DNA of 26,714 nucleotides from an uncultured Bacteroidales bacterium (GCA_947305045.1 CAMZCW010000014.1:1-26714); one strand, 5' to 3'; counted from the stretch's first letter, positions 1 through 8,576 are shown. Notes: generated from the sequence alone by a model not told the origin. Numbers and translations are program-made.

Positions 1-130
1 ATGAGGCCACTGAGGGCGCTCTGGTGGGGGCGGGTGTGCTTTAAGCAGGACCGGGGAGGGGGATTAAAGCACACTATGAGGCCACTGAGGCCAGTCTGGT
101 GGGGATGGGTGTGCTTTAAGCAGGAACAAT
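1..130. repeat. two tandem copies of a 75-bp repeat
   Basis: The 15-mer ATGAGGCCACTGAGG starts at 1 and again at 76, and the bases after it match closely (CTGGTGGGG, then GGGTGTGCTTTAAGCAGGA) until about 125, so the period is 75 bp. Inside the first copy GTGTGCTTTAA (34-44) is an exact inverted match to TTAAAGCACAC (64-74) with a 19-nt loop. Open frames through here only translate the repeat and resemble no protein I know. The left edge is cut by the window, so the true copy number is unknown. Confidence 0.75.
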
Positions 131-140
131 GGATGGGTGG

Positions 141-290
141 CAAAGGTTGGGGGCACAGGTGTCAAAGCTTGGTTTTTGCAATGCCAACCTTTGACGGTGA
201 AAAAGCCACAGACAGCCTTCAATGCCATATTATGTGCAAAAGGTTGGTCACGTAAAAACCAACCTTTGACAAAAACCCAGCCAACCTTTT
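141..290. repeat. cluster of inverted AAAGGTTGG motifs
   Basis: AAAGGTTGG or its complement CCAACCTTT occurs at about 141-150 (+), 184-195 (-), 239-248 (+), 258-267 (-) and 281-290 (-). The 239-248 and 258-267 copies form a perfect 10-bp inverted repeat with a 9-nt loop. The two minus copies at 184-195 and 259-270 extend to CCAACCTTTGAC. This is non-coding spacer downstream of fabG. The function is unknown; it could be a decayed short interspersed element. Confidence 0.6.
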
Positions 291-341
291 GCGGTAAGCT
301 AATAAGGACAAACACGGGACCCTGAAACAAGAGGCCGAAGC

Positions 342-450
342 CAGCAGTACCCGAGCAGCACCCTAACAGCACCCTAACAGCACTCGCAGCAGCAACCGGG
401 CAACAACCGGGCAGTACTTGCAGCAGTACCCGGGCAGTAACTTAGCAGTA
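342..450. repeat. short imperfect direct repeats next to the fabG stop
   Basis: CAGCACCCTAA occurs twice in tandem (356-366, 367-377), followed by a third partial copy. AGCAGTACCCG occurs near 342 and 423. CAACCGGGCA is repeated around 393-413. The motif GCAGTAC also forms the last codons and stop region of fabG at 442-450, so the array seems to have grown out of, or into, the gene end. With the two repeat entries to its left this accounts for all of 1-441; I see no gene there. Confidence 0.55.
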
Positions 451-1188
451 CATGCCGCCGTTCACGGCAATGACCTGGCCGGTGACGTAGGAGGAGAGGT
501 CCGAGCCCAGGAAGAGGGCCACGTTGGCCACTTCTTCCACGGTGGCGCCGCGCTTGAGGGGAATGAGCTTGATGAATTCGTCCTTCACGGCCTGGGGAAG
601 GACCTCGGTCATCTCGGTGAGCACATAGCCCGGGGCGATGGAATTGGCCCGGATGCCGCGGGGGCCCATCTCCTTGGCCACGGACTTGGCCATGGCAATG
701 AGGCCGGCCTTGGAAGCGGAGTAGTTCACCTGACCGGGATTACCGGTTTGTCCCGCAATGGAGGCCATGTTGATGATGCTTCCACCCTTCTGGCGGGCCA
801 TCACCGGCACTACGGCGTGCAGGAAATTGAAGGCGCCCTTCATGTTCACGGCAATCACGGCGTCCCACTGGCCTTCGCTCATGCGCATCACCAGGCCGTC
901 CTTGGTGATACCGGCATTATTGACCAGAATGTCGATACGGCCGAAATCGGCCACCACCTGCGCCACCACCTCCTGCGTCTGCTCAAAATCTGCGGCGTTG
1001 GAGGCATAGCCCTTCACGGCAACGCCAAAAGCTTCCAGTTCCGCAATGGTTTGCTGGGCGACCTCGTTGATTTCCAGGTCCGTGAAGGCAATGGCAGCGC
1101 CTTCCGATGCATACTTAAGGGCTATGGCCTTGCCGATTCCCCTTGCCGCGCCCGTAATGAGGGCCACTTTACCAGATAAAAGTTCCAT
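442..1188 (-). CDS. fabG: 3-oxoacyl-ACP reductase (short-chain dehydrogenase)
   Basis: A 248-residue short-chain dehydrogenase/reductase expected to reduce 3-oxoacyl-ACP with NADPH in fatty acid elongation. The N-terminus has the cofactor motif TGAARGIGKA, followed by NNAG. The catalytic Ser is in NMASIAGQ and the Tyr/Lys pair in YSASK. The C-terminal part has PGYVLTEM and ends VTGQVIAVNGGMYC. Length and motifs fit FabG, although substrate cannot be fixed by sequence alone in this large family. I chose the ATG at 1188. The frame stays open to 1248, but the extra residues translate a repeated element (1207-1248) and are not family sequence. It is the last gene of a probable ahcY-nhaA-fabG run, 63 bp after nhaA. 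Confidence 0.9.
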   Translation of the reverse strand: MELLSGKVALITGAARGIGKAIALKYASEGAAIAFTDLEINEVAQQTIAELEAFGVAVKGYASNAADFEQTQEVVAQVVADFGRIDILVNNAGITKDGLVMRMSEGQWDAVIAVNMKGAFNFLHAVVPVMARQKGGSIINMASIAGQTGNPGQVNYSASKAGLIAMAKSVAKEMGPRGIRANSIAPGYVLTEMTEVLPQAVKDEFIKLIPLKRGATVEEVANVALFLGSDLSSYVTGQVIAVNGGMYC

Positions 1189-1206
1189 AATGAATAAGAT
1201 TTCTCG

Positions 1207-1248
1207 ACTTCGCTCGAAATGACAAAAGCACTTCGCTCGAAATGACAA
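1207..1248. repeat. two 19-bp direct repeats in the nhaA-fabG gap
   Basis: ACTTCGCTCGAAATGACAA is present exactly at 1207-1225 and 1230-1248 (period 23). On the minus strand it translates to the HFERSREI-type peptide often seen as a spurious N-terminal extension in annotated genomes. This looks like a short interspersed repeat inserted between two genes transcribed in the same direction. Confidence 0.7.
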
Positions 1249-1251
1249 TAA

Positions 1252-2664
1252 CTATTTCTTCAACTTAGCAACAACAGAAATGAGCACGGAGCCCAGGATA
1301 CCGGAGCATAGGGAACCCATGAGGACGGCGATTTTACCGGCGTCCCGGAGGTGCTGCGTCACTTCCGGCGCAATGTCCGGTCCGGCGAACGACAATGTAT
1401 CCACAAAGATACTCATGGTAAAGCCGATACCGCCCAGGCAGGCCACGGCAAACAGCATGGGCCAGGAGGCTTTGTCCGGCATGGCGCCCACCTTGCACTT
1501 GATGGCAATCCACGAGGCCAGCGTAATGCCCACCGGCTTACCCAGCAGCAGGCCCAGGAAAACGCCCAGCCCCACGCTGCCCAATACAGGGTCTACGGCC
1601 TTGAACACATTGAAATAGGAGATGTCCGTAATTTCTACCCCCGCATTGGCCAGGGCGAACACCGGCATAATCAGAAAATTGACGATGGGGTTCAGCGTGT
1701 GCTCCAGCCGGTAGGACGGCGGAATGGTTTTGCGGGTAAGGCTGCTGAGCCGGCGCAGATAGTGCCGCTCCGGACCGTTCGGGAATACGGCTTCCTTCTG
1801 CGCGGCCTCCGCCTCCACCAAGCCCGACCACAGGATTTTGGAACGCCGATGGAACTTGGCCTTGTTGTACCGGGCCTCCATGGGGATGAACATGGCCATG
1901 ACCACGCCCGTCATGGTGGCATGGATGCCGCTGTAGTAGAACAGGAACCACACAATGATGGCCGGCACAAAGTAGAAGCCTAAGCGCTTCTCTCCCAGGC
2001 GTTTCATGAGCGCCACGAAGAGCACGACGCACAGGGCCACCAGCAGCAGCGGAAGGTTGATGTTGCCGCCATAGAACAGCGCCACCACCAGGATGGCTAT
2101 AAGGTCATCGGCAATGGCGAGCGCCGTAAGGAACACCTTGAGCGAGACGGGCACCTTGTCCCCCAAAATGGAGAGGATGCCCACCGCAAACGCAATGTCC
2201 GTAGCCGTAGGAATGCCCCAGCCGGAAGCCGCCAGCGTCCCTTTGTTGACAAAGGTGAAGATGAGCGCCGGCATCACCACGCCACCGAAGGCGGCAATCA
2301 CCGGCAATATGGCTTTTTTAAAGGACGATAATTCCCCGCACACCACCTCGCGCTTAATCTCCAGGCCCACCGTAAAGAAGAACACCACCATGAGGATGTC
2401 GTTGATGAACTTCTCCATGGTCATGTCCCGCGGGAAGTACCAATCCACCAGCCCGTCCGGCGAGGCCACATGGGCAGTCAGTTCCGTATGCAGGAAATTG
2501 TGATAAATCTCTTTGGTAAAAGGAAGGTTGGCCAAGAGCATGGCCAGCACCACACAGCCCAGCAGGATAACACCGTTAGCCCAGGGCTGCTTACGAAAAC
2601 TCTTTTGGGAAATACGGAAGTTGTGCACTTCCTTGTTCCACCAGTAAATAGGAATCAATGCCAT
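1252..2664 (-). CDS. nhaA: Na+/H+ antiporter, NhaA family
   Basis: A 470-residue polytopic inner-membrane antiporter that would exchange H+ for Na+ to control pH and sodium. Family marks are FFFTVGLEIKREVVCGEL, TATDIAFAVGILSILGDKVP and the paired aspartates in LAIADDLIAI, which match the Asp163-Asp164 site of E. coli NhaA. Near residues 270-330 there is a loop longer than in E. coli, full of charged residues between FIPMEARYN and RLEHTLNPIVNF. The roughly 80 extra residues over the 388-residue E. coli protein are mostly this loop and a longer N-terminus. The start ATG overlaps the ahcY stop as TAATG, so translation is probably coupled. A second, unrelated antiporter (NhaC type) is encoded at 23723. 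Confidence 0.95.
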   Translation of the reverse strand: MALIPIYWWNKEVHNFRISQKSFRKQPWANGVILLGCVVLAMLLANLPFTKEIYHNFLHTELTAHVASPDGLVDWYFPRDMTMEKFINDILMVVFFFTVGLEIKREVVCGELSSFKKAILPVIAAFGGVVMPALIFTFVNKGTLAASGWGIPTATDIAFAVGILSILGDKVPVSLKVFLTALAIADDLIAILVVALFYGGNINLPLLLVALCVVLFVALMKRLGEKRLGFYFVPAIIVWFLFYYSGIHATMTGVVMAMFIPMEARYNKAKFHRRSKILWSGLVEAEAAQKEAVFPNGPERHYLRRLSSLTRKTIPPSYRLEHTLNPIVNFLIMPVFALANAGVEITDISYFNVFKAVDPVLGSVGLGVFLGLLLGKPVGITLASWIAIKCKVGAMPDKASWPMLFAVACLGGIGFTMSIFVDTLSFAGPDIAPEVTQHLRDAGKIAVLMGSLCSGILGSVLISVVAKLKK

Positions 2665-3902
2665 TATCCAAAAATATACTTCTTCTGTTCGGGGGTAAGC
2701 GTGTCGATACGGACGCCCCAGTCCGCGAGTTTGCGGAACGCGATTTCCTGGTCAATCTCCCGCGGGACATTGTTCAGGCGGGCGCTCAGCCGGCCTTTGT
2801 GCTCCACCAGGTAGCGGGCGCTGAGCGCCTGGATGGCGAAGGACATGTCCATGATTTCGGCCGGATGGCCGTCGCCTGCCGCGAGGTTCACCAATCGGCC
2901 CTCTGCAATGATGTACACGGTGCGGCCGTTTTCCAGCGTATAGGCCTCGATGTTGTTCCGGGCGGGCCTGTGCGACACTGCCATGGCCTTGAGCTTGGCC
3001 ACCGCCACCTCCACGTCAAAATGCCCGGCGTTGCAGCAAATGGCACCGTCCTTCATGCGCAGGAACGCCTCCGGACCAATCACATCCTCGCAGCCCGTCA
3101 CCGTTACAAAGAAATCGCCCAGCGGCGCAGCCTCCAGCATGGGCATCACCTTGAAGCCGTCCATCACCGCCTCCATGGCCTTCACAGGGTCCACTTCCGT
3201 GACGATGACTTCCGCGCCCAGGCCCTTGGCCCGCATGGCCACGCCCTTGCCGCACCAGCCGTACCCGGCCACCACCACGTTTTTACCAGCCACAATAAGG
3301 TTGGTGGTGCGGTTGATGCCGTCCCACACGCTCTGGCCGGTACCGTAGCGGTTGTCGAACAGGTGCTTGCAGTCTGCATCGTTCACCAGCATCATGGGGA
3401 ACTTGAGCACTCCGGCGGCGTCCATGGCCTTCAGGCGCAGGATGCCGGTGGTGGTTTCCTCGCAGCCGCCAATCACGCCCGGAATCAGCTCCGGAAACTC
3501 CTTGTGCAGGGTGGTAACCAGATCCCCGCCATCGTCAATAATGACGTTGGGGCCTACCTCCAGCACGCGGCGGATATCGGCAAAATATTCCTCCTGAGAA
3601 CAGCCGTGGACGGCAAAGACGTTGAGACCTTCATGTACCAGCGCGGCGGCGACGTCATCCTGGGTGCTCAACGGGTTGGATCCGGTGATGTACATCTGCG
3701 CGCCGCCGGCCGCCAGCACCTCGCACAGATGGGCGGTTTTGGCTTCCAGATGGACGCTCAGGGCCACCCTGAGCCCTTTGAACGGCTGCGTTTTCTCAAA
3801 ATCCCGCTGGATGCCGTCCAGCAGGGTCATGTGGCTGCGGACCCAGCTTAACTTGAGCTCGCCGCTCTCCCACAGGGATATATCTTTGATGTGATTTGCC
3901 AT
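2664..3902 (-). CDS. ahcY: adenosylhomocysteinase, short form
   Basis: A 412-residue S-adenosylhomocysteine hydrolase that splits SAH into adenosine and homocysteine in the methyl cycle. Recognisable segments are HLEAKTAHL, GCEETTTGI, the substrate/NAD region GTGQSVWDGI, the dinucleotide fold VVAGYGWCGKG, NAGHFDVEV and the C-terminal LVNLAAGDGHPAEIMDMSFA. It has the length of the short bacterial/archaeal type and ends KKYIFG, lacking the Lys-Tyr end typical of the longer enzymes (about 430-480 residues). The ATG at 3902 was preferred because the family sequence begins there; the open frame runs 7 codons further. It leads the run with nhaA and fabG, and a -7 box lies just upstream. Confidence 0.95.
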   Translation of the reverse strand: MANHIKDISLWESGELKLSWVRSHMTLLDGIQRDFEKTQPFKGLRVALSVHLEAKTAHLCEVLAAGGAQMYITGSNPLSTQDDVAAALVHEGLNVFAVHGCSQEEYFADIRRVLEVGPNVIIDDGGDLVTTLHKEFPELIPGVIGGCEETTTGILRLKAMDAAGVLKFPMMLVNDADCKHLFDNRYGTGQSVWDGINRTTNLIVAGKNVVVAGYGWCGKGVAMRAKGLGAEVIVTEVDPVKAMEAVMDGFKVMPMLEAAPLGDFFVTVTGCEDVIGPEAFLRMKDGAICCNAGHFDVEVAVAKLKAMAVSHRPARNNIEAYTLENGRTVYIIAEGRLVNLAAGDGHPAEIMDMSFAIQALSARYLVEHKGRLSARLNNVPREIDQEIAFRKLADWGVRIDTLTPEQKKYIFG

Positions 3903-3914
3903 AACTATAAAATG

Positions 3915-3946
3915 AAAGCGCAAAGTTAGTAAAAACCTTGCGCTTT
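3915..3946 (-). promoter_or_regulatory. promoter -7 box within an inverted repeat, upstream of ahcY
   Basis: On the minus strand TAACTTTG (3928-3921) matches the Bacteroidota TAnnTTTG box, 18 bp before the ahcY ATG. It is overlapped by a perfect 9-bp inverted repeat, AAAGCGCAA (3915-3923) and TTGCGCTTT (3938-3946), with a 14-nt loop. The repeat could be an operator or a weak terminator of the lipoprotein gene that ends at 3979. No convincing -33 TTG is visible. Confidence 0.5.
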
Positions 3947-3978
3947 TCCTATGCTATAATATGTGGCAGCAAGAGTGT

Positions 3979-4728
3979 CTAGTAACGGTCTTCAATCTCG
4001 TCTTCCTTGTCTTCAATGTAGTCCACAAAGCGATCACGGAGCCAGGAGGGGATGGTGTAGTCGTTTTTGATACGCTTTTCGATGGCCCACAACTGGTCCT
4101 CAATTTGCTTGGCGCGTTTCTTATTGCCATTCCTGAGGGCGTTGTTGTATTGTCCCAGCAGACCATACACGCCATGGATGCGGCACAGGCCGTCCAGGGT
4201 GTTGGGATCCGGCGCAGCTTTTTCCTCGGCCGCGGCGGCTTGCGGGAGCGCATCCGGAACAACGAAATCAATCCTTACACCCTTGGTTTTATTTACCAGC
4301 TCGCTGGCTTCCTCGTAGGAAAAATACTTCTTGACGCCACCCTGACGCACAGAGAAAGCGACGGAACGCTCTATAGCGTCACCGGAATTGTACACGGGCA
4401 CCAGGTTTTCCAAATCTTCGCCGTGCAACACGAAGTTGTCACGGACGCGGATGCCGCGGTCATCAATGGGGGTCAGGGTAATTTCCAGCCCGGAGATCTT
4501 GGCCTGGGTTTCTTTACGTACGGGGACAACCGCCTGAACCATCCACTCCGACTTTTTGTCCGGATTTTGCTCGGTGTAGATTTTTACATCTGAGCCCAGA
4601 CTAAAGGAGGTAAACGCATTTCCGGCGAACTCCACCGTACTCTTGGGGATATAAAGTTCCGTGGATTTTTTTGAGCCGCAGGCGCTGACCGAGATCGCAG
4701 CAATAGCCAAATAAATGAGACGCTTCAT
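3979..4728 (-). CDS. hypothetical lipoprotein
   Basis: A 249-residue protein of unknown function. It has a lipoprotein signal with the lipobox VSAC (Cys17) followed by GSKKS, so it is probably anchored in the inner or outer membrane facing the periplasm. The middle (about 30-150) looks like beta-rich sequence. An Ala/Glu-rich linker near 165-175 is followed by a charged, probably helical C-terminal region with YGLLGQYNNALRNGNKKRAKQIEDQLW. The C-terminus is very acidic (EDKEDEIEDRY). I recognise no family. Its own -7 box lies upstream and it is separated from ahcY by 76 bp, so it may be transcribed alone. Confidence 0.8.
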   Translation of the reverse strand: MKRLIYLAIAAISVSACGSKKSTELYIPKSTVEFAGNAFTSFSLGSDVKIYTEQNPDKKSEWMVQAVVPVRKETQAKISGLEITLTPIDDRGIRVRDNFVLHGEDLENLVPVYNSGDAIERSVAFSVRQGGVKKYFSYEEASELVNKTKGVRIDFVVPDALPQAAAAEEKAAPDPNTLDGLCRIHGVYGLLGQYNNALRNGNKKRAKQIEDQLWAIEKRIKNDYTIPSWLRDRFVDYIEDKEDEIEDRY

Positions 4729-4751
4729 AACAAGTTATTTTGGTGTAGATG

Positions 4752-4759
4752 CAAAAGTA
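4752..4759 (-). promoter_or_regulatory. putative -7 box for the lipoprotein gene
   Basis: The minus strand reads TACTTTTG, matching TAnnTTTG, 23 bp before the ATG at 4728. The gap 4729-4827 holds nothing else I can assign. No -33 TTG is seen at the expected distance. Confidence 0.5.
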
Positions 4760-4827
4760 GCAGGAATCTTCCGTATTGAAAAAAAACCTTGTTGCAAATC
4801 GTCAAAAACATGGAGCAAATAATACAT

Positions 4828-5643
4828 TTATGGGATTTCCACTTTGTATTCATACGCACCATACCCTGCCCAGCAGCCATATGCGCCCTGTACGTTCCCC
4901 TCCGCATTGTCCTTGGCCGGAAAGATGACATTGCGGGCCAGGGAGGACACATCGTCATAAGAACACCAGTACCGGTATAGCGCCTCTTCCATGGTACAGA
5001 ACTTAATATGCACCGTCTTGCCGGTGGGAAACAGCGGCTGCCGATACCGCGTGAGCAGGTGCCAGCCCCGGATGACCGGGACGGAGAGCGGCGCATCCTT
5101 CCCCTGGGCGACAGCCATCATGGAAGGGCAATAGACGCTGTCTGCGCCTTCTATCCGCGTAAAGAACTTGTAATAACTGCCTTCCCGGCCCTGCCACCGG
5201 GCCGACACCGACGCCAGCGAGTCCGCCTGCCGTTCCACCGAAAACGCCTTAACTTCCTCCGGCTCCGGAATGGTGGTTTCCGACCAGGCCACATGGTTGC
5301 CATGCACCACTTTCAACGTATATTTTTTGCCGGGAATCCCCCGCATGTGGTCGGTGGTATAGACAAAGGGCGGCGTGTAACGATTGTCACGCTGTCCCAC
5401 CAACTGCACGGTGTCACGGCCGCACACCACCGAGACATTCGCCGTTTTTATGACATGCGAGCGCAACGTGGAAATGTGCTGCTGTACCGGAGTGGCCGCT
5501 ACGGTGGTGGTCACCATGACCACGGGAGCGCCGCCGCTGTCAATCCAGCCGTCTATCACCAGACGGGAGGCATCGGAGGGCGGCACTTCCGTCTCACAGG
5601 CGGCAGCGACAAGCAGCAGGAGGGGCAGGAAGAGGCGCTTCAT
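4828..5643 (-). CDS. DUF4249-type lipoprotein, partner of the adjacent TonB-dependent receptor
   Basis: A 271-residue protein with a lipoprotein signal ending LVAAAC (Cys16). It matches the DUF4249 pattern: a short N-terminal Cys, then LVIDGWIDSGGAPVVMVT, TANVSVVCGRDTV, and a beta-rich body with YTLKVVHGNHVAWSETTIPEPEEV. Proteins of this family are found beside TonB-dependent receptors in Bacteroidota and are thought to sit on the outer membrane; the substrate is unknown. It begins 3 bp after the receptor stop codon, so it is in the same operon and its translation is probably coupled. It is the last gene of the operon. Confidence 0.85.
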   Translation of the reverse strand: MKRLFLPLLLLVAAACETEVPPSDASRLVIDGWIDSGGAPVVMVTTTVAATPVQQHISTLRSHVIKTANVSVVCGRDTVQLVGQRDNRYTPPFVYTTDHMRGIPGKKYTLKVVHGNHVAWSETTIPEPEEVKAFSVERQADSLASVSARWQGREGSYYKFFTRIEGADSVYCPSMMAVAQGKDAPLSVPVIRGWHLLTRYRQPLFPTGKTVHIKFCTMEEALYRYWCSYDDVSSLARNVIFPAKDNAEGNVQGAYGCWAGYGAYEYKVEIP

Positions 5644-5646
5644 GGG

Positions 5647-7629
5647 CTAAAAACTTAAAGTATAATGCAAGGAGGGGAGCAGCGGTGCCACTACGTCAAA
5701 GGGCTCATAGGAATACCACTGGCCATCTTTGGAGATAATAAGCCGATATCCCACGTCGTTCTTCCGGAAATTGGCATTGTACACGGACAGCGTGAGCTTA
5801 CTGGTAAGGCGGTTGTCCCGGCGGAAATAGTATGACACCGAGATGTCGGCCCTGAAATAGGGCGACATCCGGCGTGAGTTTCGCGGAGCGAAGTGCGTAA
5901 TCAACTGGTCTCCGGCGAGATAAAAAGAATCGGCCGGCGTAAAGGGGACGCCCGTTGCAGCCACCAGCGACAGTCCGAAGTCCCACTTCTTCCAGGAATA
6001 GGTTCCTACTGCGTCCACTTCATGGATGCGCTCGTGGTTGGAGGGCACCGTCACCCCGTCTATGGTGCGCAGCGAACGCGAGAAAGCGTATCCGATCCAG
6101 CCGGTGAGCGCCCCTGCCTGCTTTTGCGCCAGGAGCGTAACGCCATAGTTTTGCCCGTCGGCCCCCAGCAAATGGTCGCGCAGGCGAAAATCTTCGTCCG
6201 CATAATCCATCCCCGTCCCCACATATTCTACCAGGTTTTGCATGTGGCGGTAATAAACGGAGGCCGATAAACCATACGCCCCGCCCTTCAGCCCCATATT
6301 CCAGGAAAGGGATACATCCTGCGACATTTGCGGCGCGGAGAACTCACCGGCCAGAAACCAGAATTCACACGGCATCCCAATGTTGGAAGGGCCCGTCTGG
6401 AACAGGTACTGCCTGCGAAGCCCTCCCTGCAACTCCCAGGTACCGGCCAGGGTGAGCCACTTGATGCGGATATCCGGCAACAGGGCCGGATACCGGTGCC
6501 CATTTCCCTGCCACCAGACGGCCTTCAGGCCTGGTGAAATACTGAAAAGCGGCGTTATCTCCCAGTTGTAGCGCGTCTGCACGGTGGCTTCTATAGCCCG
6601 CTGACGCGCCTCCCCGTAGTCCCGGTTATACGGAACGCTCTGCAGGTGGACGCCAATAGGGAAAGCATCGTGCCAGGCCACCTCCCATCCCCCTTCCCAG
6701 GGACCGGACCAGAGCTGTCCGCGATAGGCGATGGTTTGAAGGTCGGAGGGCAACTGCGCCTTGAAAAAAAGCTGGTTGAAATCCAGGGTCATCCCGAAAG
6801 ACGAACGATAGAGGCTCTGACGCAGGCGGACGTGGGAAAAAGCGTGTTCCCAATGGGCGGCTGTAAGGAGGGAATGCCAGCGGATGGAAAAGTTAATGGC
6901 GCTGGAACCGGTGACAAAATTGGCATTGTCACCACCGCCATATACGTCTATCCACACCTTGTCCCGCGAGGAAGGCTGCCAAAACCAGGTAGCATTGCCA
7001 TCGAAAAACGAATATTTGATAGGATTGTCCCCGATACGCAAGAATCGGCTATACAACAAATTGACATACGATTTCCGGGCCGAAACAAAGAGCGTGGACT
7101 TTTTCCCCAGCGGGACCTCCAGGGTGCCCTCGCCATTAAGCAGGCCCACCGAAACGCTTCCATGAAACCGCCCCGTATTGTGGGACGGAAGCCCCATGTC
7201 GATGCCGCCGGAAAGACGGTTGTAATGCCAGGCCACCGGCGTATAGTCCATCTGGGTATAATGGGTAGAGATAAAGGTGGAAAAAAAGCCCAGGATGTGC
7301 GTAGCGCCATAAATGGGCACGCCTCCGGCTGTAATGGCCGCATGGGAGTGCTCAGAGCCCTGGATATGGATACCGCTGTCTATCTCCGTCCCGGTTTGTA
7401 CACCCGGCAGCAGTTTTACAAAACGAAGCGGATCCGAATTGCCCAGGACGGAGGGAATGCCTTGAATACGGCCCAGGTTCACGGTGGTTTGCAAGGGGCT
7501 GGACAGGACAAGGGCCTGCCCGGAACGCCGGGCCGTCACTACAGTACTGTCCAGATATTCCTTCTGCTCCTGTGCACGAAGCAAAGGAGCCGCCAGCAAC
7601 AAAAGCCCGAAAATTCCCCAACGCCTCAT
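5647..7629 (-). CDS. TonB-dependent outer-membrane receptor
   Basis: A 660-residue outer-membrane protein with a signal peptide (cleavage near LLRAQE). A short N-terminal stretch EYLDSTVVTARRSGQ may hold the TonB box. The plug domain follows, with SDPLRFVKLLPGVQTGTE, GIHIQGSEHSHAAITAGGVPIYG and the loop ending RLSGGIDMGLPS. A 22-strand-type barrel makes up the rest, ending in Phe (LHYTLSF), as usual for BAM substrates. It lacks the N-terminal carboxypeptidase-like domain common in SusC proteins, and no SusD gene is nearby, so a glycan system is unlikely. The ATG overlaps the preceding lipoprotein stop as ATGA. The ligand is unknown. Confidence 0.93.
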   Translation of the reverse strand: MRRWGIFGLLLLAAPLLRAQEQKEYLDSTVVTARRSGQALVLSSPLQTTVNLGRIQGIPSVLGNSDPLRFVKLLPGVQTGTEIDSGIHIQGSEHSHAAITAGGVPIYGATHILGFFSTFISTHYTQMDYTPVAWHYNRLSGGIDMGLPSHNTGRFHGSVSVGLLNGEGTLEVPLGKKSTLFVSARKSYVNLLYSRFLRIGDNPIKYSFFDGNATWFWQPSSRDKVWIDVYGGGDNANFVTGSSAINFSIRWHSLLTAAHWEHAFSHVRLRQSLYRSSFGMTLDFNQLFFKAQLPSDLQTIAYRGQLWSGPWEGGWEVAWHDAFPIGVHLQSVPYNRDYGEARQRAIEATVQTRYNWEITPLFSISPGLKAVWWQGNGHRYPALLPDIRIKWLTLAGTWELQGGLRRQYLFQTGPSNIGMPCEFWFLAGEFSAPQMSQDVSLSWNMGLKGGAYGLSASVYYRHMQNLVEYVGTGMDYADEDFRLRDHLLGADGQNYGVTLLAQKQAGALTGWIGYAFSRSLRTIDGVTVPSNHERIHEVDAVGTYSWKKWDFGLSLVAATGVPFTPADSFYLAGDQLITHFAPRNSRRMSPYFRADISVSYYFRRDNRLTSKLTLSVYNANFRKNDVGYRLIISKDGQWYSYEPFDVVAPLLPSLHYTLSF

Positions 7630-8567
7630 AAATAGAACAGATTGGGGATGACTGCTATAAGCTGTTGCCGGAACCGCAAGACCGCCGTGGAAAAATCAAG
7701 GAGACGGAAATCCTGCAGGAGAGAGCGGACCGCCATGTCGTTCCCATCCGGGAACAGCAGGTGCAGCCGCCAGGTCCAGAGGTCGTCTTCCGGCGTGAGC
7801 CGGTGGAATGCCACGGGGTGCAGCTGCGCCGCAGCGCGCTCCGGGAAGTCCGGATAAAAGAGTTCCACCTGTGTTTCCGCCTCCATTTCCGCCACCCAGG
7901 AGCGGGCCTGGGTCTCCCCGGTATCCGGCATCCAGGCATTCACCCGCGCATTCCACAGCTGCTCGTTCCACCAGCCCCGGAGCGTAGCTTCATCCAGCAT
8001 CGTCCAGCGCATGTAAACGCGCGCGGCGTCCACCGCCGTGTACGGATAGGGATTGCCGTCGGAGTCCATCCGTTCCCACGTGCGGACACGGAGTCCCTCC
8101 GTCCGCTCGTCTTCCCGCAATAACACCACGCCGTCACGCGAGAGCACGGACTGCCACTGTGCCTCCTCTTCCCATGTCCCGTCCAGCGTGAAAGTATAAT
8201 GGCGCAGTTGAATTTTCGCGCTGAAAACGATTCCTTCCGCAATATGCAGCTCTGCGGTACCCAACGGGCCGTTTTCCCCGTCCAAGGTCCAGAGCGTATC
8301 CATGGGAACGCGCAAGCGGAAGGCTTCCCTTCCGGAGCTGGCAGCCAGGCGTGAGAGTTCCTCGTTGAACGCGCGCCCTTCCTCTTCCCACAGCGATACG
8401 TCCAACTGGGCCATAAAACGCTCCCCCAACCTGTTCAGACGCTGTTTTTGCGCCGTAGAGGTCAACTGGGTAGGGAGCTGCTGCTGGGGCGATAACGATT
8501 CCCGTCGTCCGCAGGATGCGAACGACAGGAATACGAATGCAGCTAAAATTGCCTTTCTGATAAGCAG
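7626..8567 (-). CDS. unknown lipoprotein with a non-canonical start codon
   Basis: The frame is open from the TAA at 8579-8577 to the TGA at 7628-7626 and contains no ATG, GTG or TTG before a TTG at 8465. Yet the codons ahead of that TTG encode a clear lipoprotein signal: from CTG (8567) or ATC (8561) the peptide reads x-L-I-R-K-A-I-L-A-A-F-V-F-L-S-F-A-S-C, then GRRES. A start at the TTG would remove the signal. I therefore give CTG 8567 (313 aa), with ATC 8561 (311 aa) as the alternative. The body is rich in Trp and acidic residues, with no family I recognise. It lies between an outer-membrane barrel and a TonB-dependent receptor and overlaps the receptor by ATGA, so a role in that envelope system is inferred. 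Coding is secure; the start is not. Confidence 0.75.
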   Translation of the reverse strand: MLIRKAILAAFVFLSFASCGRRESLSPQQQLPTQLTSTAQKQRLNRLGERFMAQLDVSLWEEEGRAFNEELSRLAASSGREAFRLRVPMDTLWTLDGENGPLGTAELHIAEGIVFSAKIQLRHYTFTLDGTWEEEAQWQSVLSRDGVVLLREDERTEGLRVRTWERMDSDGNPYPYTAVDAARVYMRWTMLDEATLRGWWNEQLWNARVNAWMPDTGETQARSWVAEMEAETQVELFYPDFPERAAAQLHPVAFHRLTPEDDLWTWRLHLLFPDGNDMAVRSLLQDFRLLDFSTAVLRFRQQLIAVIPNLFYL

Positions 8568-8576
8568 TCTGTTTGC

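Noticed and set aside
64..372. 102-residue minus-strand frame and two plus-strand frames in the left repeat block
   Set aside because: They translate the repeats only, with no promoter, signal or recognisable domain.
1189..1248. N-terminal extension of FabG to 1248
   Set aside because: It is encoded by the 19-bp direct repeats and is not part of the SDR fold.
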